Shown here: positions 7,460 to 17,570 of the stretch, in pieces
How positions within the stretch are numbered: the first letter of the stretch is position 1
How the letters are laid out: every line of letters starts with the position of its first letter
DNA from: Segatella copri
GTDB lineage: Bacteria > Bacteroidota > Bacteroidia > Bacteroidales > Bacteroidaceae
Direction: 5' to 3'
Length of the DNA stretch: 64,000 nt
Assembly: GCF_009495355.1 (NCBI RefSeq)
Contig: NZ_VZAD01000042.1
Location: 1-64,000, forward strand
Position numbers and translations under genes: made by a program
Notes under the pieces: model-generated
Seen by the model: the letters and a program-made list of their open reading frames with translations, nothing else
Told to the model about the DNA's origin: nothing
Database searches by the model: none

Positions 7460-9847
7460 ATGGAAACACAAAAAAACATGAGAATACATATATTTTTTAT
7501 TACGCTTATCCTTTCACTTATGCTTGTTGATGTAAACGCATCGACAAGCATAAAGCATTTTACAGAAAGCGACGGACTACCCCAAAGCCTCATCACTTGC
7601 GTCACTCAAGATAGTAAAGGCTATATATGGATTAGTTCATGGAACGGACTGAGCCGATACGATGGATACTCCTTTTCCAATTTCAAGGCCAGACAGGGAG
7701 ATAATTGTCCACTAATCACTAATCGCATCTACTTTATTCGCGAAACGAAAGGAGGAGACATCCTATGCAAGTGCCCCGACGGTTATTATCTATTCAAGAC
7801 TAACGAAAAGAAGTTTGTTGCACTAAAAAACAAGAAGACAGACAAAGGTGATCGCTTTCGCCCCACCCCACAACAGACAGCAATCATCAGTTCTCTACCC
7901 GAATACAAGGATATAGAAACACGCATATTGTATAAAGACAGACAAGGAGGCTATTGGATATACACCCACCGAGGACTCGATCGACTCATTTTCGGAAAGG
8001 AAAAAGTAGGTCCTACCAAGTTTAGCCATCATGGAGAGGAGGTGATACGATCCTTGTTCTGCGACAAAGGAAACCGCATATTCATAGCCGACAAGAATGG
8101 TTTCGTCAGGATATGTACCACAAAGGGCTTACCAATAGGCTACCTTACCAAGAATGGGAATATATCGAAGACAAGAATGTCATTCGGTGCAAGTGTGTAT
8201 TCCATGTTGCAAGACTCACATGGTTTTCTATGGATTGGCACAAAGCCTAACGGACTTCTCAGACTAAGAGTATCAAAAGACGGAAGTTTCTCTGTAAAGT
8301 CATTTACTCAGAAAGCCAACTCTAACAGCATCAGTTGCAACAATGTGTATGCTATAAAAGAAGACCCATCAGGCAGAATCCTCGTGGGAACATTCAATGG
8401 TGGACTCAACATTATCGAGAATCCGTGGAGCGACAGTCCTAAGTTCATCAATAGAAATCATGGTTTACAATTCCCCAAGGAGGCAAATTCCATATACGAC
8501 ATGCTTCTGACTCCAGACAGTACATTACTACTTGCCACCAATCATGGTATCTTTACTGCTCATATAGATAAAAATGTACAAAAGATTCGGTTTTTACAAA
8601 ACAAGCGAATACCTGCCGACCCTCTGTCTATCAGCAACAATCAAGCTATGGCACTACTACGTTCTAACGACGGAACGATATATGTAGCAACTTATGGCGG
8701 GGGCTTAAATATAATAGAAAAGGAAAGCCTTCACACTCATCATCTCAAATTTTCTGCACTAACGACCGAAAATGGTATGATGTCTGACGTGGTACTCAAC
8801 ATGTGTGAGGACGCACAAGGCATGATATGGCTGGTATCAGAATACTGCCTGATGAAGTATAACCCCAAGAAACGTTCGTTCACCAACTATTCAGAAAGTC
8901 TCTTCACGGGCCATTTCTCCTTCTCTGAAGCAAAACCTCTCTACGTCTCAGAAAGCCATACGATATTCTTCGGTACAACACAAGGCGCATTGACTATCAA
9001 TGAAAAGACTATAAGAAAAAGTAACTTCGTGCCCAAAATACTTTTTGACGTTCCTTCTCATATAGAACTATCGCCCCAAGAGAAAAGTCTGAGAATTTCG
9101 TTTGCTGCCATCGATCTTAACAAGAATGAGCATATACAATATGCATATATGCTTGAAGGTGTAGATACCCACTGGATGTATACAACCGAGAACCATATTA
9201 ATCTCTCTAACATCCCTGCAGGTACATTCCGCCTAAAGATCAAGTCGACTAACGGAGACGGAATCTGGTGTGACAATGAGACATTTGTCACTATTCACCG
9301 CACTCCTTATTTCAACGAACGTCCTATAGCCTGGATGCTTTATGGAGGACTCATACTTATTGCATGCGTACTTTCATTCAGACTATATAGATACATACAG
9401 CGATTGCAGAATGAGATAAAAACTCTGAAACTCTCTGCTGGCGAAAAGATGGAATACATCAAGGTGAGAGTGGCAGACATGATAGACCACAATGCTAAAG
9501 AACCCGCAAACACAGATTCCATCGAGTCATCTACCTTCAGATCTAAAGTGGAAAAAATTGTCCTCGAACACTTATCCGACGCCGACCTGAATGTAGATTT
9601 CATTGCCAAGGAAATGTGTACGAGTCGCTCCTCTTTATATATAATTATGAAGAAAGAGTTGGACTGCACCCCCAACAACTTCATTCTTGACATCCGATTG
9701 AACGCAGCTCGCCAAATGCTCCTTGAAAAAAAGAGCCTCAACGTATCAGAAGTAGCCTATCGTTGCGGTTTCTCTGATCCTAAATATTTTAGCCGTTGCT
9801 TTAAAAAAGCCATGGGAGTAACTCCATCCGAAATAAGAATGGACTGA
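7460..9847 (+). CDS. Membrane one-component regulator: propeller sensor, Y_Y_Y, TM, AraC HTH
   Basis: This 795-residue protein has an N-terminal signal/anchor (IFFITLILSLMLV) and a periplasmic two-component-type propeller with recurrent motifs such as QDSKGYIWISSWNGLSRYDG. A Y_Y_Y-like domain follows at about 530-615, then one TM helix at about 625-645. The last 102 residues (694-795) are an AraC/XylS HTH with the conserved AYRCGFSDPKYFSRCFKK. Hybrid two-component regulators in Bacteroides share these ends but carry a histidine kinase and receiver between TM and HTH. Here only about 48 residues separate them, so both signalling modules are absent. It converges on the GH95 gene, a plausible target. 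No SusC/SusD genes are present. Confidence 0.85.
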   Translation: METQKNMRIHIFFITLILSLMLVDVNASTSIKHFTESDGLPQSLITCVTQDSKGYIWISSWNGLSRYDGYSFSNFKARQGDNCPLITNRIYFIRETKGGDILCKCPDGYYLFKTNEKKFVALKNKKTDKGDRFRPTPQQTAIISSLPEYKDIETRILYKDRQGGYWIYTHRGLDRLIFGKEKVGPTKFSHHGEEVIRSLFCDKGNRIFIADKNGFVRICTTKGLPIGYLTKNGNISKTRMSFGASVYSMLQDSHGFLWIGTKPNGLLRLRVSKDGSFSVKSFTQKANSNSISCNNVYAIKEDPSGRILVGTFNGGLNIIENPWSDSPKFINRNHGLQFPKEANSIYDMLLTPDSTLLLATNHGIFTAHIDKNVQKIRFLQNKRIPADPLSISNNQAMALLRSNDGTIYVATYGGGLNIIEKESLHTHHLKFSALTTENGMMSDVVLNMCEDAQGMIWLVSEYCLMKYNPKKRSFTNYSESLFTGHFSFSEAKPLYVSESHTIFFGTTQGALTINEKTIRKSNFVPKILFDVPSHIELSPQEKSLRISFAAIDLNKNEHIQYAYMLEGVDTHWMYTTENHINLSNIPAGTFRLKIKSTNGDGIWCDNETFVTIHRTPYFNERPIAWMLYGGLILIACVLSFRLYRYIQRLQNEIKTLKLSAGEKMEYIKVRVADMIDHNAKEPANTDSIESSTFRSKVEKIVLEHLSDADLNVDFIAKEMCTSRSSLYIIMKKELDCTPNNFILDIRLNAARQMLLEKKSLNVSEVAYRCGFSDPKYFSRCFKKAMGVTPSEIRMD

Positions 9848-9887
9848 ACTATCCGCAGCTATACCAACATTAAGCATCAAAAGAGAA

Positions 9888-9929
9888 GGGAGGATGTTTC
9901 AAAGCCATTATTCTTTGAAGCATCCTCCC
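9888..9929. terminator. Long hairpin between convergent regulator and GH95 genes
   Basis: A 17-bp stem with one mismatch (gggaggatgtttcaaag / ctttgaagcatcctccc) and an 8-nt loop sits between the two converging genes. On the minus strand it is followed by a T-rich stretch (TTCTCTTTT), so it most likely ends the GH95 transcript and may also stop the regulator transcript. Confidence 0.7.
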
Positions 9930-9999
9930 TATATGATAGATAAGTAGCTTACTTAGCCATCAAATATGTGACGTATTGCACGAGACCCTTATCTTTGCT

Positions 10000-12900
10000 T
10001 TACTGCACATATTTAATCCCATCTTTTATCACAATACCATGATAACTTTTGTCTACTTGCTGACCGCTGAGGTTATAGCAGGCATGACGGTTACCAGGAA
10101 AAGGCTTATCGACTGATACATCTACAATACCTGTAGTGCTACTCACAAGCATGATTTCCTCTCCAGCCCGAGTTGGGATATCATAGAGATAGGTATCTTC
10201 AAGCAGGGTTGCAGGAATCTTACTCTTATCTTTCACGATAGGTTCTGGCATTCCATAAGGCTGCATCAACACATTGGTATTATTACCTTCTGCTGTCTTA
10301 AGAGCAACACCACCGGTCTTGTAAAGAGGTGATGCTGAACGCAGGCGAAGATTTCCGCCAATGGTAGACTTAATCGTCAACTTCACAATTTTACCATCAG
10401 CCCATTGAAGGTCGGTCACCACAAATCCACCACGTGAACGAAGGCCCTTAACCTCACCACCAGCTTTCCATTCAGAAGGCAAGGCAGGAAGGATGTGCAA
10501 GAATCCCGCATGCGACTGTACAAGCATCTCAGCAATGGCAGCAGTAGCACCGAAGTTGCCATCAATCTGGAATGGAGGGTGAGCATCAAACATATTGGCG
10601 TAAGATCCTCCATCCGAAGAAGCTATAGTGACATTAGGATCGAGCAAAACAAGCTGATTTTTCAGAATCTTCATGGCATGGTCGCCATCAAGCATACGAG
10701 CCCACATGGCCTCTTTCCATCCCATGGACCAGCCACGAGCTGCATCTCCACGTCCTATAAGACTCTTAAGAACAGCCTGATAGAGCGTAGGATTCTCGTA
10801 AGGAGATACCTGATTGCCAGGATAGGCACCCCAGAGATGTGAGAGATGACGATGGGATGACGTTTCCTTATCCCAGTCTTCCTGCCATTCCTGCACCTGT
10901 CCGTACTTACCTATTCTCCATGGGGTAATCTTCGATTTCAAATCATCGAGGGCATCAGCAAAAGAGATATCTTTATTCAAAGCACGAGCTGCAAGAGCCG
11001 TATTCTTCAAGAGGTCGTACACCATTTCATTATCCATTGCCACACCACCAAAAAGAGCTATACTTGCCGTGTTTCCATCACTCTTGGTGAATTTGCCAAT
11101 GCCTGGATGGTTTTCTGGAGAGTTGCTTGGACAGACTACCATATAACCTGTTTCGGGATCTTTCACAAGAAAATCCTGGAAGAACTCGGCAGCGCCTTTC
11201 ATCAATGGATACACCTCAGCAAGATACTGTTTGTCTCCAGAGAAAAGGTAACGTTCCCACAAATGTGAACAGAACCAAGCATTACAGGTTGGCCATACTC
11301 CTACCGTACCATTATCTACAGCACCCGTAGTACGCCAAATATCGGTGTTATGATGCAGTGCCCATCCACGTGCGCCATACATCTTTTGTGCGGTTTCGGC
11401 TCCTGTCACACTTACATCTTTCACCATCTCTACAAATGGCTCATGGCATTCTGCAAGGTTAGTAACCTCTGCAGGCCAGTAATTCATCTCCACATTGATG
11501 TTAGAGGTATATTTGGAATCCCAGGCAGGGTATTGGCGTGCATCAGGATTCCATATTCCCTGCAAGTTGGCAGGTTGCGTACCTGGCTGCGAAGAGGAAA
11601 TAAGAAGATAACGCCCAAACTGGAAGTAGTTAGCAGCAAGCTGCGGATCGGACGTTTTGTGAAATTCCTTGATGCGAAGTTCTGTATCCTTAGCCTCTTG
11701 TACTGCATTGCCTTGGAGAGTAAGGTCTACTCGGTCAAACTGATTCTTATATATAGCTTTGTGGTCGGCCAGTGTCGTAGCATAATCCTTCCCACTTGCC
11801 TCGTAATCCTGCAAATAGGTGAGAGCTGCAGCGTTTGCATCACCACTCACATCATTGTACTTTTTGAAGTTTGTTGCCTGCGATATAATGATGGTAGCAT
11901 GGGTGGCTCCTGTGATATTCAATCGGGGAGCATTGGTTGCAGCACCTGCCGTACCTTGTCCATAGATAGTAGTCAGGTCGTCATCGATACTACCATCACA
12001 ATCTATCACACGAATATATGTACAGAGTTGCAACTTGTTATCCACATTTTCGCATTGGTTGCGAGCTGGACCCATCACTGCCTTGATGGTACGACGGTCA
12101 TACAGTTCGTTGGAAATAAGTTTTTCGATATTCGTCTTGTTACAACCTGCATAAGATACGTTGAAATCGAGTTTTCCTGCCTGGTCGGCCTCAAGACGTA
12201 CTACCGTCACATTATCTTTAAACGATGTGAACACCGTGCGCTTATATCCCACATTCTTTATATGATATTCCACATGACTCGTGGCTGTATTCATGTCCAA
12301 ATAGCGTACATAGCCCTGTGCATCAACAGCATTCTCGGTTTGGGCTCCTTCCATATCATCGAAGCGCTGACCAGGGAATCCGATAAGCATCACACCACCC
12401 GCACGATAGCTTGCTCCATGAGACCCTTGTGACATCCAATTGGTGATAGCAAGATTCTGCACCGAAGCATAATCTTTATTGAAAATACCTTGTTGTACTT
12501 GCTTCAACACTCCCAGTGCATGGGAATTGTAATTGGTGTTAGGTCCCTGATCCCAGAAGGTGTCTTCATTGAGTTGCAGTGTGTCACAAGCTACACTACC
12601 CGAATGCATAACACCAAGACGACCATTTCCCAATGGGAGTGCTTCCTCCCAATAACCAGCAGGTTTGTTATACCATAAGTGGTTTTTACTCTCAATAACA
12701 GGAGCTGCAATAGGATCGGTATCTGCTGTGGTAAAGCTGAACTTTACGGCTTCTCCGCTTACATTACCAGAAAGGTCAATAACTGTATTCCCAGGCAACT
12801 CAAAACGATACGTACTACTCTTAGCAAGCGAAGAATAGGCAAAACGCAAGCTATTACCATTAACAATGGGTTCTATCGCTGTCGTCTTATTGGTTGCAAC

Positions 12901-13725
12901 GTTAGTGAGTTTTGCCATCGCACCCTCTGCCAGTTGCACACTCTCATTGAAGTCGATTACTATAAAACCTTTCGTAGCTACATGAGTCTGCATATCAGCA
13001 GGACGACTTGTTTGAAACTTTGGAGCCTCATGGTCATCGGCAAGAATATTCACGTATTTCAGATTGTAGTTACTGTTTTTCGTTGCTTTGGTAATGAAAA
13101 GACGAACTATCACGCTCTCCTTATCATCAGCATCGAGGTCATATTTCGCATCTACATAGGTATTCCAATGGCTTCCACTCACATAGTCGTCGAGAATTTT
13201 CCATGTGACTCCTTCATCCACTGAATAAGCTACGCCAAAGGGTGTAGAACTACTCGACCCATCCCCTATCGAGAAGTTCAACTTCACATTATGAAGACTT
13301 ACTGTCGGAAAGTTCACTTCAAAGTATTGATCGTGCTTAGAAGCATCATGATAGTCGGCCTTGGAGGTAAACTTATTGATAGATGCTGTGTTAAGGCGCA
13401 ACAAGTAACTATCTTTGCTTTGCTTCACCTCCCACTTTCCATCACTGGTCTTCAGCGTAAGTTTGTACTGATCCAAAACACCATTACAAGTATTTGGCAA
13501 AAATACGGGTTGCTTAGTTTTCCATGCGGTATTTGTAAGTGCAGTCCACCCACTACCATCTGGTGTATAAGTTACTACACTTCCATTACTCGATGCTTCC
13601 CATCCTTGTGAGAAGCCCCATGATGCCACTACGGTTTGAGCTGCCACACATATTGACGGGCAAGCAACAATCAAGCCCAACAATACAAGCATCATGCGGC
13701 ATAAACGTTTTGTCATTCTGTACAT
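10000..13725 (-). CDS. Secreted GH95 alpha-L-fucosidase
   Basis: A 1241-residue exported glycosidase. A signal peptide covers about residues 1-29. A beta-sandwich-like region runs about 32-230, and an Ig-like Big_5 type domain about 233-335. The GH95 catalytic region (about 350-1165) opens with [21 protein letters not shown]95 hallmarks are the N-x-N pair in [13 protein letters not shown] (Asn742, Asn744), a SPEN motif with Glu871, and [10 protein letters not shown] with Asp1055. The C-terminal tail (CYNLSGQQV...GIVIKDG) is typical of secreted Prevotella proteins. GH95 enzymes mostly release fucose from host glycans or plant xyloglucan; some act on L-galactose. The true start may be Met4 (13716). 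There is no adjacent SusC/D pair. Confidence 0.92.
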   Translation of the reverse strand: MYRMTKRLCRMMLVLLGLIVACPSICVAAQTVVASWGFSQGWEASSNGSVVTYTPDGSGWTALTNTAWKTKQPVFLPNTCNGVLDQYKLTLKTSDGKWEVKQSKDSYLLRLNTASINKFTSKADYHDASKHDQYFEVNFPTVSLHNVKLNFSIGDGSSSSTPFGVAYSVDEGVTWKILDDYVSGSHWNTYVDAKYDLDADDKESVIVRLFITKATKNSNYNLKYVNILADDHEAPKFQTSRPADMQTHVATKGFIVIDFNESVQLAEGAMAKLTNVATNKTTAIEPIVNGNSLRFAYSSLAKSSTYRFELPGNTVIDLSGNVSGEAVKFSFTTADTDPIAAPVIESKNHLWYNKPAGYWEEALPLGNGRLGVMHSGSVACDTLQLNEDTFWDQGPNTNYNSHALGVLKQVQQGIFNKDYASVQNLAITNWMSQGSHGASYRAGGVMLIGFPGQRFDDMEGAQTENAVDAQGYVRYLDMNTATSHVEYHIKNVGYKRTVFTSFKDNVTVVRLEADQAGKLDFNVSYAGCNKTNIEKLISNELYDRRTIKAVMGPARNQCENVDNKLQLCTYIRVIDCDGSIDDDLTTIYGQGTAGAATNAPRLNITGATHATIIISQATNFKKYNDVSGDANAAALTYLQDYEASGKDYATTLADHKAIYKNQFDRVDLTLQGNAVQEAKDTELRIKEFHKTSDPQLAANYFQFGRYLLISSSQPGTQPANLQGIWNPDARQYPAWDSKYTSNINVEMNYWPAEVTNLAECHEPFVEMVKDVSVTGAETAQKMYGARGWALHHNTDIWRTTGAVDNGTVGVWPTCNAWFCSHLWERYLFSGDKQYLAEVYPLMKGAAEFFQDFLVKDPETGYMVVCPSNSPENHPGIGKFTKSDGNTASIALFGGVAMDNEMVYDLLKNTALAARALNKDISFADALDDLKSKITPWRIGKYGQVQEWQEDWDKETSSHRHLSHLWGAYPGNQVSPYENPTLYQAVLKSLIGRGDAARGWSMGWKEAMWARMLDGDHAMKILKNQLVLLDPNVTIASSDGGSYANMFDAHPPFQIDGNFGATAAIAEMLVQSHAGFLHILPALPSEWKAGGEVKGLRSRGGFVVTDLQWADGKIVKLTIKSTIGGNLRLRSASPLYKTGGVALKTAEGNNTNVLMQPYGMPEPIVKDKSKIPATLLEDTYLYDIPTRAGEEIMLVSSTTGIVDVSVDKPFPGNRHACYNLSGQQVDKSYHGIVIKDGIKYVQ

Positions 13726-13791
13726 GATTTAGTTTTTTGATGAATGTTTTAATTATTAGTTATCTCTTGTTTGTATATTGAAAAGCTGCGG

Positions 13792-13854
13792 CAAAAGTAG
13801 TGATAAATGGTTTTTCATATGTGGATTATCGTCTTTTCATGGTGGATTATCATC
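13792..13854 (-). promoter_or_regulatory. GH95 promoter with 21-bp direct repeat (likely AraC-type operator)
   Basis: The minus-strand -7 box TACTTTTG is at 13792-13799. There is no -33 TTTG. Instead two nearly identical units stand in tandem at 13812-13833 and 13834-13854, sharing TTTTCAT, then GTGGATTATC, then TC. The core TGGATTATC copies start exactly 21 bp apart, two helical turns, the usual geometry for AraC-family direct-repeat sites. The proximal unit covers the -33 position, fitting an activator that replaces a weak -33 element. The membrane AraC regulator at 7460-9847 is the obvious candidate ligand, by inference. Confidence 0.6.
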
Positions 13855-14003
13855 GAAAAACACTATAAAACACGAAACTGTAAAGATTTCGATCTATTTC
13901 ATACCTCTAAAGAGAAAAATATGCAGCAAAAAACAAAAGAAATACAAAACTTGATTCAATGGCTAACAATCAAAGACCATATTGCTAACAAAGACCGAAG
14001 ACT

Positions 14004-14088
14004 CTGCACAACTACTGATGGAAAGGAGTACAACAACTGTCGGAAGACTACACAACAATTGATATGCAGCCGCACAACAGTTGATGTG
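14004..14088. repeat. Degenerate tandem repeat, about 22-nt period
   Basis: Four related units (starting near 14004, 14028, 14047 and 14070) share an ACAACaayTGATg-like core. The last unit can fold into a hairpin: ccgcaca at 14070-14076 pairs with tgtgcgg at 14085-14091. Function unknown; it lies about 280 bp upstream of the GH95 start. Confidence 0.45.
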
Positions 14089-14202
14089 CGGTTATAGGAG
14101 GTAATAAAACCGAAGACCTCATATAACTAATCTGTGGATTACAGTTACCTTACTCAGGGTTATAAGCTAACTGTTCGACAATAACTCTTTTTGATAACCC
14201 CA

Positions 14203-15168
14203 TCACCATTTCAGGTGACCATACTTCTCTTTATACCATAGTTGCCAACCGTTGACTAAGTTTTGCCACACCACGTAAGCACCAGGAGCCACGGCAGCAA
14301 GCGGATTGAGGAATGTAAGGGTGAGCCAGATACCCACAATCGTATTCTTCTGACCCAAAGCCTGACCGCCACTGATGTTCGCATCCCAATGGCGCCCCAC
14401 AGCCTTACCTATGGCAAACTGGATGAGGCAAACAAGCAGCGGCACGAAGAGCAACAAGGCAAGTATCCTGCCGGAAACCGTGGCATGCAGAATATTGCGT
14501 ACTGTCTCGCCCATCAGAATCGTCAGGTTGAAACACCACATATAGAATCCCAAGTCTTTCACACTCTTCACCTTATCAACAAAACGGGGCAGGAACTTGC
14601 GACTCAGCAGGGCAAACAACAAGGGAACCACCAGCACGGTGGTGACATTGCGGAACACCATCATACTCATATAGAGAAATGACACATCGGCTCCCTTCTC
14701 TACCATCGGGAAAAGAGAAGGAATAATAATCATTGTGAAAATATTGGCTATCACGGTATAGGTGGTGAGGGAACCTATGCTGCCTCCCAACTTCTCGGTC
14801 ACTACCGCCACGGCAGCTGCCGTAGGACAGATGAAACAAATAAAGGCTCCTTCGAGGATGACCTTCGTCTCATAATTCTTACCAAAAAGAGAGATGGCTA
14901 TCACCATCAGCAATGCCAAGGAAGTGCGGATGAGCTGCAACACGAAATGCCACATCTTAGGCTTCATCTCCTTAATCTCTATCTTGCAGAAGGTAACATA
15001 CAGAAGAGCAAAGAGAACCACCGGCATGAGTTCAACAAGGCGTGGACCCACCGCGTCACCCAATGGCTGCAAGAAAGGAACATTGGCAAAAATCAAATAC
15101 CCCAAGGCACCCAAGACAAGGGAACAGGGCAAAGCAAACTTCCTGAAAAACGAAAACACCTTCATCAT
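14203..15168 (-). CDS. BASS-type (bile acid:Na+ symporter superfamily) transporter
   Basis: A 321-residue inner-membrane protein with about nine hydrophobic segments. Family-like features are a conserved ICPTAAAVAVVTEKLGGS segment in the first half and GGQALGQKNTIVG near the C-terminus, where BASS proteins have a conserved glycine-rich GQ motif. The substrate cannot be read from the sequence; relatives carry bile acids, pantoate or other organic anions. It is separated from typA by a strong terminator and seems to be transcribed alone. Confidence 0.75.
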   Translation of the reverse strand: MMKVFSFFRKFALPCSLVLGALGYLIFANVPFLQPLGDAVGPRLVELMPVVLFALLYVTFCKIEIKEMKPKMWHFVLQLIRTSLALLMVIAISLFGKNYETKVILEGAFICFICPTAAAVAVVTEKLGGSIGSLTTYTVIANIFTMIIIPSLFPMVEKGADVSFLYMSMMVFRNVTTVLVVPLLFALLSRKFLPRFVDKVKSVKDLGFYMWCFNLTILMGETVRNILHATVSGRILALLLFVPLLVCLIQFAIGKAVGRHWDANISGGQALGQKNTIVGIWLTLTFLNPLAAVAPGAYVVWQNLVNGWQLWYKEKYGHLKW

Positions 15169-15190
15169 ACGGACATGTTTTAGCGAAAAG

Positions 15191-15238
15191 AAAAAAATCC
15201 TCCTTGGTCAACCAAGGCTGACTTCAAGAGGATTTTTT
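15191..15238 (-). terminator. Intrinsic terminator after typA
   Basis: The arms AAAAATCCTC and GAGGATTTTTT enclose an inner short stem (cttgg / ccaag). On the minus strand the stem ends in a run of T residues, 26 bp after the typA stop. The symmetric A/T flanks would also allow termination in the other direction. Confidence 0.8.
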
Positions 15239-15264
15239 AACTCCATTTATATTAAAGCTATAGC

Positions 15265-17067
15265 TTAATCTTTGTTGCTGCGCTTACGCTCCAAGTGGTC
15301 AAGGATAACCTTGCGCATACGCATGTTCTTTGGTGTGACCTCCACATACTCGTCCTCGCGGATGTACTCAAGGCATTCCTCAAGACTCATCACGGTCTTA
15401 GGAATCACGCGAGCCTTGTCATCAGAACCAGACGCACGTACGTTGGTCAACTGCTTGGCCTTAGTAACATTGATGACCAAGTCGTTTTCGTGAACATGCT
15501 CGCCCACTACCTGGCCTGCATAAACCTCCTCACCAGGGTCGATGAAGAACTTACCACGATCCTGCAGCTTATCAATGGCATAAGCATAGGCGGTACCTGT
15601 CTCCAGAGCTATCATGCTACCGTTGCTACGGCGGCTGATCTCGCCCTTATAAGGCTGATACTCCTTGAAGCGGTGTGCCATAATGGCCTCGCCCTGCGAA
15701 GCTGTCAGCACATTGGTACGAAGACCGATGATACCACGTGAAGGAATATCGAACTCGATATCCACACGGTCACCCATGTTGAGCATAGAGGTCATATCGC
15801 CCTTACGACGTGTCACCATATCAATCATCTTAGAGGCAAACTCCTCTGGAACATTGATGGTCAACTCCTCTACAGGCTCACATTTCACACCGTCGATCTC
15901 CTTATAGATAACCTGTGGCTGACCTACCTGAAGCTCATAGCCCTCGCGACGCATTGTCTCGATAAGCACAGAGAGATGGAGCACACCACGTCCGCTGACA
16001 ATCCACTTATCAGTAGTATCCTCGTAAGGCTGAACACGAAGGGCAAGGTTCTTCTCCAACTCCTTGTTCAGACGGTCCTGAATGTGACGGGAGGTACAGA
16101 ACTTGCCTTCCTTACCGAAGAAAGGTGAGTCGTTGATGGTGAAGAGCATACTCATGGTAGGCTCATCGACAGCAATAGGAGGAAGAGGCTCAGGATTCTC
16201 GAAGTCGCAGATGGTATCGCCAATCTCGAACTTCTCCAGACCGACAACGGCACAGATATCACCTGAATCCACATGGTCGGTCTTCTGGTGTCCCATACCT
16301 TCGAAAGTGTGAAGTTCCTTGATCTTAGTCTTCTCCTGAGTTCCGTCGCGATGGCAGATAGTGATATTCATACCATCCTTCAAAGTACCACGGTGTACGC
16401 GGCCCACTGCAATACGACCCGTATAAGAGCTGTAATCCAAAGAGGTGATGAGAAGCTGAGGTGTACCCTCCAACTGTTTAGGAGCTGGAATGACCTCTAC
16501 AATCTTATCGAGCAGATAGTCAATGTTGTCAGTAGGAGTCTTCCAGTCTTCAGCCATCCAGCCATTCTTGGCAGAGCCATAGACTACAGGGAAGTCGAGC
16601 TGTTCCTCAGTAGCGTTGAGGTCGCACATCAGGTCGAACACCATCTCGTAAACTTCCTCAGGACGGCAGTTAGGCTTATCCACCTTATTAACTACAACGA
16701 TAGGCTTCAAACCCAACTGCAAAGCCTTCTGCAGCACAAAACGAGTCTGAGGCATAGGACCCTCGAAAGCGTCGACAAGAAGCAGACAGCCGTCCGCCAT
16801 ATTGAGTACACGCTCTACCTCGCCACCGAAATCAGAGTGACCAGGAGTATCGAGAATATTGATTTTAATACCTTTCCAATTAATAGACACATTCTTTGAA
16901 AGAATGGTTATACCACGCTCACGCTCCAAGTCGTTGGAGTCGAGAACTTCGCCACTGTTATCCTGGCCATCACGGAAGAGTTTGCCAGCGAGCATCATCT
17001 TGTCTACCAGGGTAGTCTTACCATGGTCTACGTGTGCAATAACTGCAATGTTTCTAATGTCTTGCAT
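15265..17067 (-). CDS. typA: Ribosome-associated GTPase TypA/BipA
   Basis: A 600-residue translational GTPase of the EF-G family that binds ribosomes and helps 50S assembly under stress. The G1 motif AHVDHGKTT is at 11-19, with DTPGHSDFGGE (G3) and NKVDK (G4) following in order. EF-G-like domains and the TypA-specific C-terminal region complete a full-length protein. The minus-strand -7 box lies 34 bp upstream. rpsO is divergent. Confidence 0.96.
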   Translation of the reverse strand: MQDIRNIAVIAHVDHGKTTLVDKMMLAGKLFRDGQDNSGEVLDSNDLERERGITILSKNVSINWKGIKINILDTPGHSDFGGEVERVLNMADGCLLLVDAFEGPMPQTRFVLQKALQLGLKPIVVVNKVDKPNCRPEEVYEMVFDLMCDLNATEEQLDFPVVYGSAKNGWMAEDWKTPTDNIDYLLDKIVEVIPAPKQLEGTPQLLITSLDYSSYTGRIAVGRVHRGTLKDGMNITICHRDGTQEKTKIKELHTFEGMGHQKTDHVDSGDICAVVGLEKFEIGDTICDFENPEPLPPIAVDEPTMSMLFTINDSPFFGKEGKFCTSRHIQDRLNKELEKNLALRVQPYEDTTDKWIVSGRGVLHLSVLIETMRREGYELQVGQPQVIYKEIDGVKCEPVEELTINVPEEFASKMIDMVTRRKGDMTSMLNMGDRVDIEFDIPSRGIIGLRTNVLTASQGEAIMAHRFKEYQPYKGEISRRSNGSMIALETGTAYAYAIDKLQDRGKFFIDPGEEVYAGQVVGEHVHENDLVINVTKAKQLTNVRASGSDDKARVIPKTVMSLEECLEYIREDEYVEVTPKNMRMRKVILDHLERKRSNKD

Positions 17068-17100
17068 TTTTTTACCTTAAGTACTTTATGAATTTGGGTG

Positions 17101-17108
17101 CAAAATTA
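17101..17108 (-). promoter_or_regulatory. Candidate -7 box for typA
   Basis: The minus strand reads TAATTTTG, matching TAnnTTTG, 34 bp before the typA start. A -33 element is not obvious. Confidence 0.5.
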
Positions 17109-17126
17109 CAAAAAATATCGGAAAAG

Positions 17127-17158
17127 TTTGCATGAATAACAAAAAAGTTGTAACTTTG
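17127..17158 (+). promoter_or_regulatory. rpsO promoter with -33 and -7 boxes
   Basis: TTTG at 17127-17130 and TAACTTTG at 17151-17158 are separated by 20 bp, the expected spacing for the primary sigma factor of Bacteroidota. The predicted transcript has a leader of about 50 nt before the rpsO ATG, room for S15 autoregulation, though I cannot show a specific structure. Confidence 0.8.
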
Positions 17159-17215
17159 CACCGCATTTTTAAAATGCACAATATTTTATTCAATCAATTA
17201 TTAAGTTTTTAAGCA

Positions 17216-17485
17216 ATGTATTTAGACAAAGCAAAAAAAGAAGAGATCTTTAGCAAGTACGGAAAGTCTAACTCTGATACTGGTTCTGCTGAGAGCCAGA
17301 TAGCATTGTTCTCATACCGTATTGCTCATTTGACGGAACATGTTAAGCAGAACCGTAAAGATTATACTACAACACGTGCATTGACACAGCTTGTAGGAAA
17401 GCGTCGCGCTTTGCTCGACTACTTGTACGACCGCGATATCAATCGCTACCGTGCCATCATCAAGGCCCTCGGTCTCCGCAAGTAA
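17216..17485 (+). CDS. rpsO: 30S ribosomal protein S15
   Basis: An 89-residue S15, full length, with the conserved central and C-terminal helices (SQIALFSYRIAHLTEHVKQN and LVGKRRALLDYL). It binds 16S rRNA early in 30S assembly. It is monocistronic here, with its own promoter and terminator. Confidence 0.97.
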   Translation: MYLDKAKKEEIFSKYGKSNSDTGSAESQIALFSYRIAHLTEHVKQNRKDYTTTRALTQLVGKRRALLDYLYDRDINRYRAIIKALGLRK

Positions 17486-17516
17486 TCTTGAGCAATTTTT
17501 GCTGAAAGGCATTTTA

Positions 17517-17551
17517 AAATCCCATCACTCTCACGAGCGATGGGATTTTTT
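17517..17551 (+). terminator. Intrinsic terminator of rpsO
   Basis: The stem AAAATCCCATC / GATGGGATTTTTT encloses an 11-nt loop and is followed by T residues, 32 bp after the rpsO stop. Confidence 0.88.
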
Positions 17552-17570
17552 CGTATATTTTCTTTATATA

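Larger units (their letters stand above)
13726..14202. other. Regulatory intergenic region upstream of GH95
   Basis: This 477-bp stretch holds the GH95 promoter and 21-bp direct repeats near its left end, a degenerate roughly 22-nt repeat series at 14004-14088 and a short palindrome at 14070-14091. A 96-codon open frame on the plus strand is not convincing as a gene. No clear terminator for the BASS transporter gene is visible. Confidence 0.6.

Noticed and set aside
9940-10002. Read-through extension of the GH95 protein past its TAA stop
   Set aside because: A 16-codon open extension exists, but the protein already ends in the usual GIVIKDG-type tail, so the stop is probably genuine.
11350-12432. 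A 360-codon frame antisense to the GH95 gene
   Set aside because: No domain, lies entirely within the GH95 catalytic region, which is intact on the other strand.
13807-14097. A 96-codon plus-strand frame upstream of GH95
   Set aside because: It overlaps the direct-repeat operator and the degenerate repeats, has Trp/Ile-rich then polar composition with no family resemblance, and no promoter is visible.
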